Part shown: positions 44,282 through 51,384 of the stretch, in pieces
Layout of the letters: every line of letters starts with the position of its first letter
How positions within the stretch are numbered: position 1 is the stretch's first letter
NCBI GenBank assembly: GCA_965140555.1
Contig: OZ223259.1
Span: 3,568,900-3,632,899, forward strand
Direction of reading: 5' to 3'
Length of the DNA: 64,000 nucleotides
From: UBA1351 sp965140555
GTDB lineage: Bacteria; Bacillota; Clostridia; Lachnospirales; Vallitaleaceae
Made by a program: the position numbers and the translations under genes
The notes under the pieces: model-generated
Database searches by the model: none
Seen by the model: the letters and a program-made list of their open reading frames with translations, nothing else
What the model was told of the DNA's origin: nothing

Positions 44282-44402
44282 TGATTAGGGCGTCAAAAGC
44301 AAGTTTTCCTAAATTCGCATACAATATATAGATGACGTAGAAGCGTTCGTAACACTATATTGTATGCGAAAGTTCAACTATATGCTTTTAACACTCTAAT
44401 CA
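44282..44402 (+). repeat. 121-bp palindromic repeat, copy E
   Basis: Starts TGATTAGGGCGTCAAAAGC and ends CTCTAATCA. It is flanked on both sides by CTGTA, which could be a target duplication. It lies between msrA and the CheB-CheR gene. Confidence 0.85.
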
Positions 44403-44439
44403 CTGTATTAGTAATAATATATCACAAGTGAATAGCCCA

Positions 44440-44919
44440 TCACTTGCGATCGAGTGGGATATGACAATATCCCGTAGGGTTTTTCTTCAAGTAGCGTTGG
44501 TGATACGCTTCAGCATCGAAGAAATTTTTCAAGACAGTCGTTTCGGTAACTATAGGATCTAAATAGTTATTTTGTTCTTTTGCTAAACTCTCTTGAATGA
44601 CAGGAACATCGTCTTCATCTATATGATAGATTCCTGTCCGGTATTGCGTTCCGGTATCCGGACCCTGACGGTTCATAACAGTCGGGTCTATAATCTGCCA
44701 ATAGGCATCCAATAAATCGGATAGCGGTAGTGTATAAGGGTCATATTCTATATAGACGGCTTCTGCATGATTGGTTGTACCGCTACATACCAATTCGTAT
44801 GAGGGATTATCTACATTACCGTTTGCATAGCCAACTTTTGTAGAAAGAACGCCTGGAATACGAGAAAAGTACTCTTCAACGCCCCAAAAACAGCCACCGG
44901 CAAAAACGATTTCTTTCAT
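44440..44919 (-). CDS. msrA: Peptide methionine (S)-S-oxide reductase
   Basis: 159 residues from ATG 44919, with GAAGGA upstream. MKEIVFAGGCFWGVEEYFSRIPGV contains the catalytic GCFWG Cys. YANGNVDNPSYELVCSGTTNHAEAVYIEYDP and DRQGPDTGTQYRTGIY-type (NRQGPDTGTQYRTGIY) segments are diagnostic. It reduces methionine-S-sulfoxide in proteins. It is single-gene on the minus strand. Confidence 0.97.
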   Translation of the reverse strand: MKEIVFAGGCFWGVEEYFSRIPGVLSTKVGYANGNVDNPSYELVCSGTTNHAEAVYIEYDPYTLPLSDLLDAYWQIIDPTVMNRQGPDTGTQYRTGIYHIDEDDVPVIQESLAKEQNNYLDPIVTETTVLKNFFDAEAYHQRYLKKNPTGYCHIPLDRK

Positions 44920-45034
44920 TATAATGTTCACGTCCTTCTTATGGTTAATTTTAATTATTCTTAAATTATAGCATATGGTTTAAAACGTGTATAGATAAGG
45001 TTATGAAAATAGGAGGAAAGTATATGTTATTACA

Positions 45035-45111
45035 AAATCCGAACATTAAACCTTAAAAACTTCCGAATATTCGAAAAAAGTATTGAAAATACATTCGCAC
45101 CATGTTAGAAT
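45035..45111 (+). promoter_or_regulatory. Paired PurBoxes and promoter of the purine permease gene
   Basis: AAATCCGAACATT (45035-45047) matches the Bacillus PurR box AWWWCCGAACWWT at every position. A second, inverted box reads TTTTTCGAATATT on the minus strand (45066-45078), 18 bases away, close to the usual spacing of the pair. The promoter TTGAAA (45083-45088), 17 bases, TAGAAT (45106-45111) follows. Repression by a PurR-type protein when PRPP is low is the expected control. Confidence 0.75.
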
Positions 45112-45184
45112 ACGGGTATATGAGATGAATATGGCTCTGACCTTACATGAATGAGGCATGAGTGCTAACGAAGAAAGGGGATTC

Positions 45185-46516
45185 ATGATGTTTCAACTTA
45201 AAGAACATAACACAAATGTAAAAACAGAATTATTGGCTGGTGTTACCACCTTTATGACTATGGCTTATATCCTGGTCGTTAACCCAAATATACTAAGCAG
45301 TGTTGGTGGAGATATGACGTTTAATGCCGTTTTCCTAGCAACGGCTATTGCAGCAGCCATCGGTTCGGCATGTATGGGATTGTTCGCCAATTACCCCTAT
45401 GCATTAGCTCCGGGAATGGGTCTTAATGCATTTTTTGCAGTTACCGTTGTATCTGCCGGTCGATTAACCATGGAACAGGCTCTTACAGCAATATTAATTG
45501 AAGGTTTTATCTTTCTTCTATTAACCTTCGTGAATGTACGGGAAGCGATTTTCAATGCGATTCCTGTAACATTAAAATATTCAGTAAGTGCCGGAATCGG
45601 TTTATTTATTGCTTTTATCGGTTTTCAAGATGCCGGAATTATTGTCGATGGGGGAGCAACATTGGTAACAATCTCTAAGCAAATGACATCAGCGCCGATT
45701 GTCTTGGCAATTGTCGGTGTGATTATTATCGCTGTTCTTGCCCATAAAAAAGTCCGTGGCTCCATCTTAATCGGTATTGTCATTACTTGGGCATTAGGCA
45801 TTATTGCAGAACTTACGGGTTGGTATGTTCCGGATATGCAAGATACATTTTCTGTTATTCCTGGTGGCATCGTGGCACCGGTACATTTTGATGAAATGCT
45901 TTGGTTCCGCTTTGACTTCGGTGCTCTTGGCAACTTGGATTTCTGGGTGGTTATGTTCTCTTTCTTATTTGTAGATTTATTTGATACATTGGGTACGTTG
46001 ATCGGTGTATCGTCTAAGGCAGGGTTGTTAGATAAAGAAGGCAAATTACCGCGTGCTAAGCAAGCCTTATTTGCAGATGCAGTTGCAACAACGGTAGGTG
46101 CTTGTATAGGTACATCCACCACCACAACATATGTCGAAAGTGCAGCCGGTGTTGCCGATGGCGGTCGTACAGGATTAACTGCGATTATGACAGCAGGCTT
46201 GTTCTTATTAGCCCTTCCTTTTGCACCGTTATTCTCTTCGATTCCTACATTTGCGACAGCTCCGGCATTAATTTATGTTGGTTTCTTAATGTTAGAATCA
46301 GTAACCAAGATTAATTTTACAGATGTCACCAAAGGGTTACCGGCATTTTTGACAATCCTTGTAATGCCGATTAGTTACAGTATTTCAGAAGGTATTGCTT
46401 TTGGTGTGATTAGCTATACTATCTTAAATGTATTTGCGGGCAAGAAAAAAGATGTATATCCTTTAATGTATTTCTTAACTATTGCTTTCATTCTAAAATT
46501 TGTATTTGTAAAATAA
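45185..46516 (+). CDS. NCS2 purine permease (AzgA/PbuG-like)
   Basis: 443 residues from ATG 45185; GAAAGGGG precedes it, while the earlier ATG at 45158 has no ribosome site. The first segment is KTELLAGVTTFMTMAYILVVNPNIL; APGMGLNAFFAVTVV, SAGIGLFIAFIGFQDAGIIV, LFVDLFDTLGTLIGVSSKAGLLD and GTSTTTTYVESAAGVADGGRTGLTA are all AzgA-type signatures, with about 12-14 membrane spans. It imports guanine, hypoxanthine or adenine with protons. PurBoxes upstream fit this role. A second promoter at its 3' end feeds the next operon. Confidence 0.95.
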   Translation: MMFQLKEHNTNVKTELLAGVTTFMTMAYILVVNPNILSSVGGDMTFNAVFLATAIAAAIGSACMGLFANYPYALAPGMGLNAFFAVTVVSAGRLTMEQALTAILIEGFIFLLLTFVNVREAIFNAIPVTLKYSVSAGIGLFIAFIGFQDAGIIVDGGATLVTISKQMTSAPIVLAIVGVIIIAVLAHKKVRGSILIGIVITWALGIIAELTGWYVPDMQDTFSVIPGGIVAPVHFDEMLWFRFDFGALGNLDFWVVMFSFLFVDLFDTLGTLIGVSSKAGLLDKEGKLPRAKQALFADAVATTVGACIGTSTTTTYVESAAGVADGGRTGLTAIMTAGLFLLALPFAPLFSSIPTFATAPALIYVGFLMLESVTKINFTDVTKGLPAFLTILVMPISYSISEGIAFGVISYTILNVFAGKKKDVYPLMYFLTIAFILKFVFVK

Positions 46517-46533
46517 TAATGGTATTCTAGAAT
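46506..46533 (+). promoter_or_regulatory. Promoter of the pfl-purH operon
   Basis: TTGTAA (46506-46511), 16 bases, TAGAAT (46528-46533), overlapping the permease stop codon and leading into the riboswitch. Confidence 0.6.
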
Positions 46534-46544
46534 TAAATAATCCT

Positions 46545-46655
46545 TAACTGCAACTGGCGGATCAGTGGGTGAACCCACAGGGAGCAGTTAGATAGGAATA
46601 TGTCGACCGCCTGGGCAAAGAGAAATGTAATATATCTTAAGCTCAGGCGGTTTTT
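46545..46655 (+). ncRNA. ZTP (pfl) riboswitch with terminator
   Basis: TAACTGC/GCAGTTA (46545-46551, 46584-46590) form the outer stem. GTGGG-TGAA-CCCAC (46565-46578) is the internal hairpin, followed by the conserved GGGAGC. The 3' subdomain has CGACCGCCTGGGCA (46604-46617), the hallmark of this class. ACCGCCTGGGC (46606-46616) can instead pair with GCTCAGGCGGT (46641-46651) followed by a T run, forming a terminator that ZTP/ZMP binding would prevent. Low 10-formyl-THF raises ZTP, so pfl and purH would be turned on then. Confidence 0.92.
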
Positions 46656-46723
46656 CTATATATGGATATGTTCATTGGAATCCTTATATAGAAAGATAGG
46701 CGCCTGAAGAAAGGTGAATCGTT

Positions 46724-48907
46724 ATGGAAGATATTCAAGTAAGACAATTTATTCAGGACCATGTAACACCATATGATGGGGACGAATCCTTCTTATGTGG
46801 TATGACAGAAGATACGAGACAATTGAAAGCGTGTTATGAAGCGCTGCTGGAAGAAGAACGATGTCGCGGTGGTGTGTATGAAGTAGATGTAGAGCGCATT
46901 GCTTCCTTATTAACCTTTGAACCGGGGTATTTGAATCAACCCTTGGAGCGAATTGTAGGTCTCCAAACAGATGTTCCGTTAAAACGAGCGGTCAACCCCT
47001 TTGGCGGTATTCGTATGGCGCGTCAGGCTTGTGAGGCTTATGGTTATACGTTGAGTCAAACGATTGAAAAGGCATTTGAAGTAAAGACGACGCATAATGA
47101 CGGTGTATTTCGTGTTTACAGTGACGAGATGCGAGCAGCACGACGTATGGGATTAATTACCGGATTACCTGATGCGTATGGTCGAGGTCGAATTATCGGA
47201 GATTATCGTCGTGTTGCACTGTATGGTATGGACAAACTGATAAGCAGTAAACAATCGGAGCGCAAAGCTGCATGGCAAAAGCCTATGGATGAAGAGAATA
47301 TTCGCTTTATTGAAGAGCTACACAGACAGCTGGATTTTATGTCAAAGTTAATCTTGATGGCAAAAGCCTATGGAGATGATATTACTCGACCGGCGAAAAC
47401 GGCACGAGAGGCCATTCAGTGGACTTACTATGCCTACTTAGCAGCTGTCAAAGAGCAAAATGGAGCAGCTATGAGTTTGGGGAGGGTAAGTACCTTTTTT
47501 GATATTTATATTGAACGTGACATACAGGAAGGTCGTTTAACAGAAGCAACGGCTCAAGAATTGGTCGATCACTTTGTTATGAAACTTCGTCTGGTCCGCC
47601 AGTTGCGAACGCCGGACTATAATGAACTTTTTGCCGGGGACCCGAATTGGATAACAGAAGCGATTGGAGGTATGGGGGAAGATGGTAGAACACTAGTGAC
47701 AAAAACATCCTATCGATTCATTCATACCCTTACGAATCTATCCCCTTCGCCGGAGCCTAATTTGACCGTTTTATGGTCGGAAGCATTGCCTAAAGCATTC
47801 AAAAATTATTGTGCAGCTATGAGTATGGAAACAGATGCGCTTCAATATGAAAACGATGATTTGATGCGTCCTATTTATGGGGACGATTATGGTATTGCTT
47901 GCTGTGTATCGGCTATGGCAATTGGTAAGCAGATGCAGTTTTTTGGAGCCCGTTGCAACCTACCGAAACTTCTGTTGTTGGCTATTAACGGTGGTTATGA
48001 CCCGATGACAGAGGCTACCATCGAACCACAGTTAAAACCCTTAGGACCGGATGATTTCACCTATGACACCGTGTATGAGAGGTACATCTATTATGTGGAA
48101 TGGATGGCTGAATTATATGTGAATACAATGAATATCATTCATCGGATGCATGATAAGTATGCCTATGAAAAAATACAGATGGCATTGCATGATAGCCGGG
48201 TGGAACGGTTTATGGCCTTTGGTATTGCCGGTTTCTCTGTTATGGCAGACTCGTTTAGTGCTATTTATCATCAGGCGGTGAGGCCGATTTATAATGAACA
48301 AGGCTATGTTGTTGATTATTCTGTACATAAAGATTACCCGACCTTTGGTAACGGATTACATATAGTGGATCAAATGGCAAATCGTGTAGCAGAAGATTTT
48401 ATAAATGCATTGAAGCGTTATCCTACTTATAGGGATGCTAAGCATACATTGAGTATACTGACGATTACATCGAATGTTGTCTATGGCAAGAAAACAGGGG
48501 CGACCCCTGATGGTAGAAAAGCGGGAGCTCCTTTTGCGCCGGGCGCAAATCCAATGCATCAAAGGGAAAAAGAAGGACCTTTGGCAGCCGGATTATCAGT
48601 AGCACATATACCCTATGAAAGTTGTCAAGACGGCATTAGCTATACCTTTTCTATTTTACCGCAAGCACTGGGAAAGACATCAGCAGCACGATGTGATAAT
48701 TTAGTTGGATATTTAGATGCCTATTTTGCTGAAGGCGGGCATCATATGAATGTGAATGTCATAGATCCCGCTGTTTTGAAAGAGGCAATGGATAAACCGG
48801 AAGCGTATAAGTATTTGACCATTCGTGTTTCCGGTTATGCCGTTCGATTTATTCAATTAAGTCGTAAGCAACAAGAAGAAGTTTTAATGAGGACCTATCA
48901 TCAGTAA
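46724..48907 (+). CDS. pflB: Pyruvate formate-lyase
   Basis: 727 residues. YGIACCVSAMAIGKQMQFFGARCNLPKLLL holds the double Cys active site. The glycyl radical site near the C-terminus is TIRVSGYAVRFIQLS (Gly in VSGYAV). CHIQCH-type residues are absent, as expected of PFL rather than other glycyl radical enzymes. It splits pyruvate with CoA into acetyl-CoA and formate. Here it is under a ZTP riboswitch and ahead of purH, so its formate probably feeds 10-formyl-THF and purine synthesis. The activating enzyme gene pflA is not in the window. AAAGGTG precedes the ATG. Confidence 0.95.
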   Translation: MEDIQVRQFIQDHVTPYDGDESFLCGMTEDTRQLKACYEALLEEERCRGGVYEVDVERIASLLTFEPGYLNQPLERIVGLQTDVPLKRAVNPFGGIRMARQACEAYGYTLSQTIEKAFEVKTTHNDGVFRVYSDEMRAARRMGLITGLPDAYGRGRIIGDYRRVALYGMDKLISSKQSERKAAWQKPMDEENIRFIEELHRQLDFMSKLILMAKAYGDDITRPAKTAREAIQWTYYAYLAAVKEQNGAAMSLGRVSTFFDIYIERDIQEGRLTEATAQELVDHFVMKLRLVRQLRTPDYNELFAGDPNWITEAIGGMGEDGRTLVTKTSYRFIHTLTNLSPSPEPNLTVLWSEALPKAFKNYCAAMSMETDALQYENDDLMRPIYGDDYGIACCVSAMAIGKQMQFFGARCNLPKLLLLAINGGYDPMTEATIEPQLKPLGPDDFTYDTVYERYIYYVEWMAELYVNTMNIIHRMHDKYAYEKIQMALHDSRVERFMAFGIAGFSVMADSFSAIYHQAVRPIYNEQGYVVDYSVHKDYPTFGNGLHIVDQMANRVAEDFINALKRYPTYRDAKHTLSILTITSNVVYGKKTGATPDGRKAGAPFAPGANPMHQREKEGPLAAGLSVAHIPYESCQDGISYTFSILPQALGKTSAARCDNLVGYLDAYFAEGGHHMNVNVIDPAVLKEAMDKPEAYKYLTIRVSGYAVRFIQLSRKQQEEVLMRTYHQ

Positions 48908-48965
48908 TATAGGGTATTCATGAAGTAACTAGAAAAATAGATTATTAAGTCGAAGGAGTAAAATT

Positions 48966-50516
48966 ATGCGTGCATTAATTAGTGTATCAGACAAAACCGG
49001 TATTGTTGAATTTGCAAAAGAGCTTGTGGACCTAGGTGTTGAAATCGTTTCTACCGGAGGAACAAAACGCGTTATGGAAGAGGCGGGACTTGATGTCATC
49101 GGTATTAGTGAGGTGACAGGATTTCCTGAATGTTTGAACGGACGCGTGAAAACACTAGATCCTCATATCCATGCAGGAATACTTGCTATGCGTCATAATA
49201 AGGAGCATATGCAAAGCCTTGATGAACTTGGCGTTACGCCCATTGATTTAGTGGTTGTTAACTTATATCCCTTTAAGGAGACGATTCGCAAAGAAGGTAC
49301 AACTTTGGAAGAGGCTATAGAAAATATTGATATCGGCGGGCCGACAATGCTCCGGTCAGCAGCGAAGAACTATCAAGATGTATCGGTTATTATAGACCCG
49401 GCAGATTATTCAATAGTTGTTGAAGCACTGAAAACCGAAGGTAAGGTATCTATAGATACGAATTTTTATCTGAGTAGTAAAGTTTTTGAACATACAGCGG
49501 CGTATGATGCTATGATTAGCGATTATATGCGCAAACAACGCCATGCTGAGGTTTTGCCTGAGACATTAACGATGACCTTTGAAAAGGTTGAAGACATGCG
49601 TTATGGTGAAAACCCACATCAGCAAGCAGCTTTTTATAAAGAAATTATGCCTGAAAAAGGTTCTTTAGTCGATGCTGTACAATTACATGGGAAACAGCTC
49701 AGCTTTAATAATATTAATGATACAAATGGTGCTCTAGAGTTGTGCAAGGAATTTGAAGAACCGACAGTTGTCGCTTGTAAACATGCGAATCCATGTGGTG
49801 TGGGATCGGCAGACTCTATTTATGAGGCTTATATGAGAGCCTATAGTTCGGATCCTAAGTCAATATTTGGTGGAATCATTGTCGCAAATCGGACAATTGA
49901 TGCAGCTACAGCAACGGAAATACATAAGATTTTTATTGAAATTGTAGTTGCGCCGGATTATACACCGGAAGCCCTTGATATACTAGGTCAAAAAAAGAAT
50001 ATTCGCGTTTTGCGATTAGATAACTTGGGAGTAAAACAACCGGAGACAGCATATGATTTGAAGAAAGTCAGTGGAGGATTATTGGTGCAAACGGTAGATT
50101 CTAAATTGTTGGGAGAATCTCTTGATGTTGTAACAAAACGAGCACCAAGTGAAGAGGAGATGGAAGATTTATTATTCACTTGGAAAATCGTGAAATACGC
50201 AAAATCGAATGGTATTGCTATTGGTAAGGCAAAGCAATCCGTTGGTGTGGGCCCCGGTCAAGTAAATCGCATATGGGCGGCACAGCAAGCAATGGAGCAT
50301 GCAGTGGAAGCCCTTGGAGAGGAATCCTTACATGGAGCTGCCCTTGCTTCAGATGCTTTCTTCCCATTTTCGGATGTTGTAGAAGAGGCGGCAAAAGCAG
50401 GAATTACCTGTATCATTCAGCCGGGGGGGTCCATGCGCGACCAAGAATCTATTGATGCTTGTGATAAATATGGCATTGCTATGGTATTTACCGGAATGCG
50501 TCACTTTAAACATTAG
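48966..50516 (+). CDS. purH: Bifunctional AICAR formyltransferase / IMP cyclohydrolase
   Basis: 516 residues, the usual PurH length. The N-terminal IMP cyclohydrolase (about 1-195) begins MRALISVSDKTGIVEFAKELVDLG, with ISTGGT-like VSTGGTKRVMEEAG and GGPTMLRSAAKN. The C-terminal formyltransferase has DMRYGENPHQQAAFY, LSFNNINDTNGALEL, VVACKHANPCGVG, GVGPGQVNRIWAA and ASDAFFPFSDVVEEAA. It performs the last two steps of IMP synthesis and uses the formyl donor linked to upstream pfl. GAAGGAG stands before the ATG. Confidence 0.98.
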   Translation: MRALISVSDKTGIVEFAKELVDLGVEIVSTGGTKRVMEEAGLDVIGISEVTGFPECLNGRVKTLDPHIHAGILAMRHNKEHMQSLDELGVTPIDLVVVNLYPFKETIRKEGTTLEEAIENIDIGGPTMLRSAAKNYQDVSVIIDPADYSIVVEALKTEGKVSIDTNFYLSSKVFEHTAAYDAMISDYMRKQRHAEVLPETLTMTFEKVEDMRYGENPHQQAAFYKEIMPEKGSLVDAVQLHGKQLSFNNINDTNGALELCKEFEEPTVVACKHANPCGVGSADSIYEAYMRAYSSDPKSIFGGIIVANRTIDAATATEIHKIFIEIVVAPDYTPEALDILGQKKNIRVLRLDNLGVKQPETAYDLKKVSGGLLVQTVDSKLLGESLDVVTKRAPSEEEMEDLLFTWKIVKYAKSNGIAIGKAKQSVGVGPGQVNRIWAAQQAMEHAVEALGEESLHGAALASDAFFPFSDVVEEAAKAGITCIIQPGGSMRDQESIDACDKYGIAMVFTGMRHFKH

Positions 50517-50558
50517 AAAAAGATGAAAACTATAGTCTACACAAGCCTATAGGGTGTT

Positions 50559-50585
50559 TTGACCAAATTGGTCAATGTATTTTTG
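50559..50585 (+). terminator. Palindromic hairpin after purH
   Basis: TTGACCAA (50559-50566) and TTGGTCAA (50568-50575) flank a single A, with TGTATTTTT following. It is probably the terminator of the pfl-purH operon, though a perfect palindrome could also be a DNA site. Confidence 0.5.
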
Positions 50586-50663
50586 TGACAATAGTTCAAA
50601 AAAAATAAATAAAATTTAAAAAAAACACTTGTTAAATGAAGATGAATATGGTAAATTATAAAT

Positions 50664-50778
50664 ATAGCTAGTCATCCCTTCTAGTGCGCCAGCACGTTAG
50701 TGACTAGACTATAACCCTTATTAATTATTTATACTCCCCTCATCAAAGTAAAAAAAGACCGCAATGGTCTTTTTTTAC
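50664..50778 (+). ncRNA. Putative small RNA in the purH-fRMsr gap
   Basis: TTGTTA (50629-50634), 17 bases, TAAATT (50652-50657) is a possible promoter. The transcript would contain TAGTCA...TGACTA with an inner GTGC/GCAC pair (about 50670-50705) and end at a strong terminator, GTAAAAAAAGACC (50748-50760) with GGTCTTTTTTTAC (50766-50778). No open reading frame of note lies within. The rest of the 371-bp gap is AT-rich, apart from the palindrome TTGACATGTCAA (50793-50804) and a TATAAT (50822-50827) before the next gene. Confidence 0.35.
50748..50778 (+). terminator. Intrinsic terminator in the purH-fRMsr gap
   Basis: A 13-bp perfect stem with a GCAAT loop and built-in A and T runs can act in both directions. 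Confidence 0.85.
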
Positions 50779-50887
50779 GTACAAAAGTAGGCTTGACATG
50801 TCAACATGGCTTAACTTATGTTATAATGGAGCTTATATAAGAATTGGTGACTACCGATTCTAGAATAATTGGATAAAGGAGATCATT

Positions 50888-51382
50888 ATGTTTGACATCG
50901 AACCGTTAAGGCAATTAAGTGAAGAGGATTTTTATGAATCTCTGTTGCTCTTTGCTCAAGGCTTGACAACAGAGGAGACGGATTGTATTGCTAATTTGTC
51001 TAATATTGCATCGCTATTATATCATACGATGGAAGATATAAATTGGGCAGGGTTTTATCTGCTTAAGGGTGAAGAACTTGTATTAGGCCCTTTTCATGGA
51101 AAACCGGCATGTATTCGTATAAAATTGGAGAGTGGTGTTTGTGGAAAAGCCGCAAGGACAGGGAAAACCGTGTGTGTTGAAGATGTTCATGCCTTTGAGG
51201 GTCATATTGCATGTGATGCGACAACACAGTCAGAAATAGTAATTCCGATTTGTTATGAAGGCAAAATAATGGGTGTTCTGGATATTGATAGTCCGAAATT
51301 AAAGCGATTTAGCGAAACCGACCAAGTGGCGTTGGAAGCCTTGGTTAAACATATAGAAAAATCTTGCCAATGGGAGGTATAG
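50888..51382 (+). CDS. Free methionine-(R)-sulfoxide reductase (GAF domain)
   Basis: 164 residues forming a single GAF domain of the fRMsr (MsrC/YebR) type. DINWAGFYLLKGEELVLGPFHGKPACIRIKL, GVCGKAARTGKTVCVEDVHAF and HIACDATTQSEIVIPI include the three family cysteines, and GVLDIDSPKLKRFSETD ends the core. It reduces free Met-R-sulfoxide with thioredoxin. AAAGGAG lies before the ATG. The M16 peptidase gene starts two bases after its stop, so they form one operon. Confidence 0.92.
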   Translation: MFDIEPLRQLSEEDFYESLLLFAQGLTTEETDCIANLSNIASLLYHTMEDINWAGFYLLKGEELVLGPFHGKPACIRIKLESGVCGKAARTGKTVCVEDVHAFEGHIACDATTQSEIVIPICYEGKIMGVLDIDSPKLKRFSETDQVALEALVKHIEKSCQWEV

Positions 51383-51384
51383 AC

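Noticed and set aside
45028..45057. A ten-codon reading frame with a strong AGGAGG site ahead of the purine permease
   Set aside because: It lies upstream of the mapped promoter elements and overlaps the first PurBox, so it would not be in the permease transcript; probably chance or a remnant.
45625..46125. A 166-residue frame on the minus strand inside the permease gene
   Set aside because: No ribosome site and no family features; the opposite strand encodes well-conserved membrane spans.
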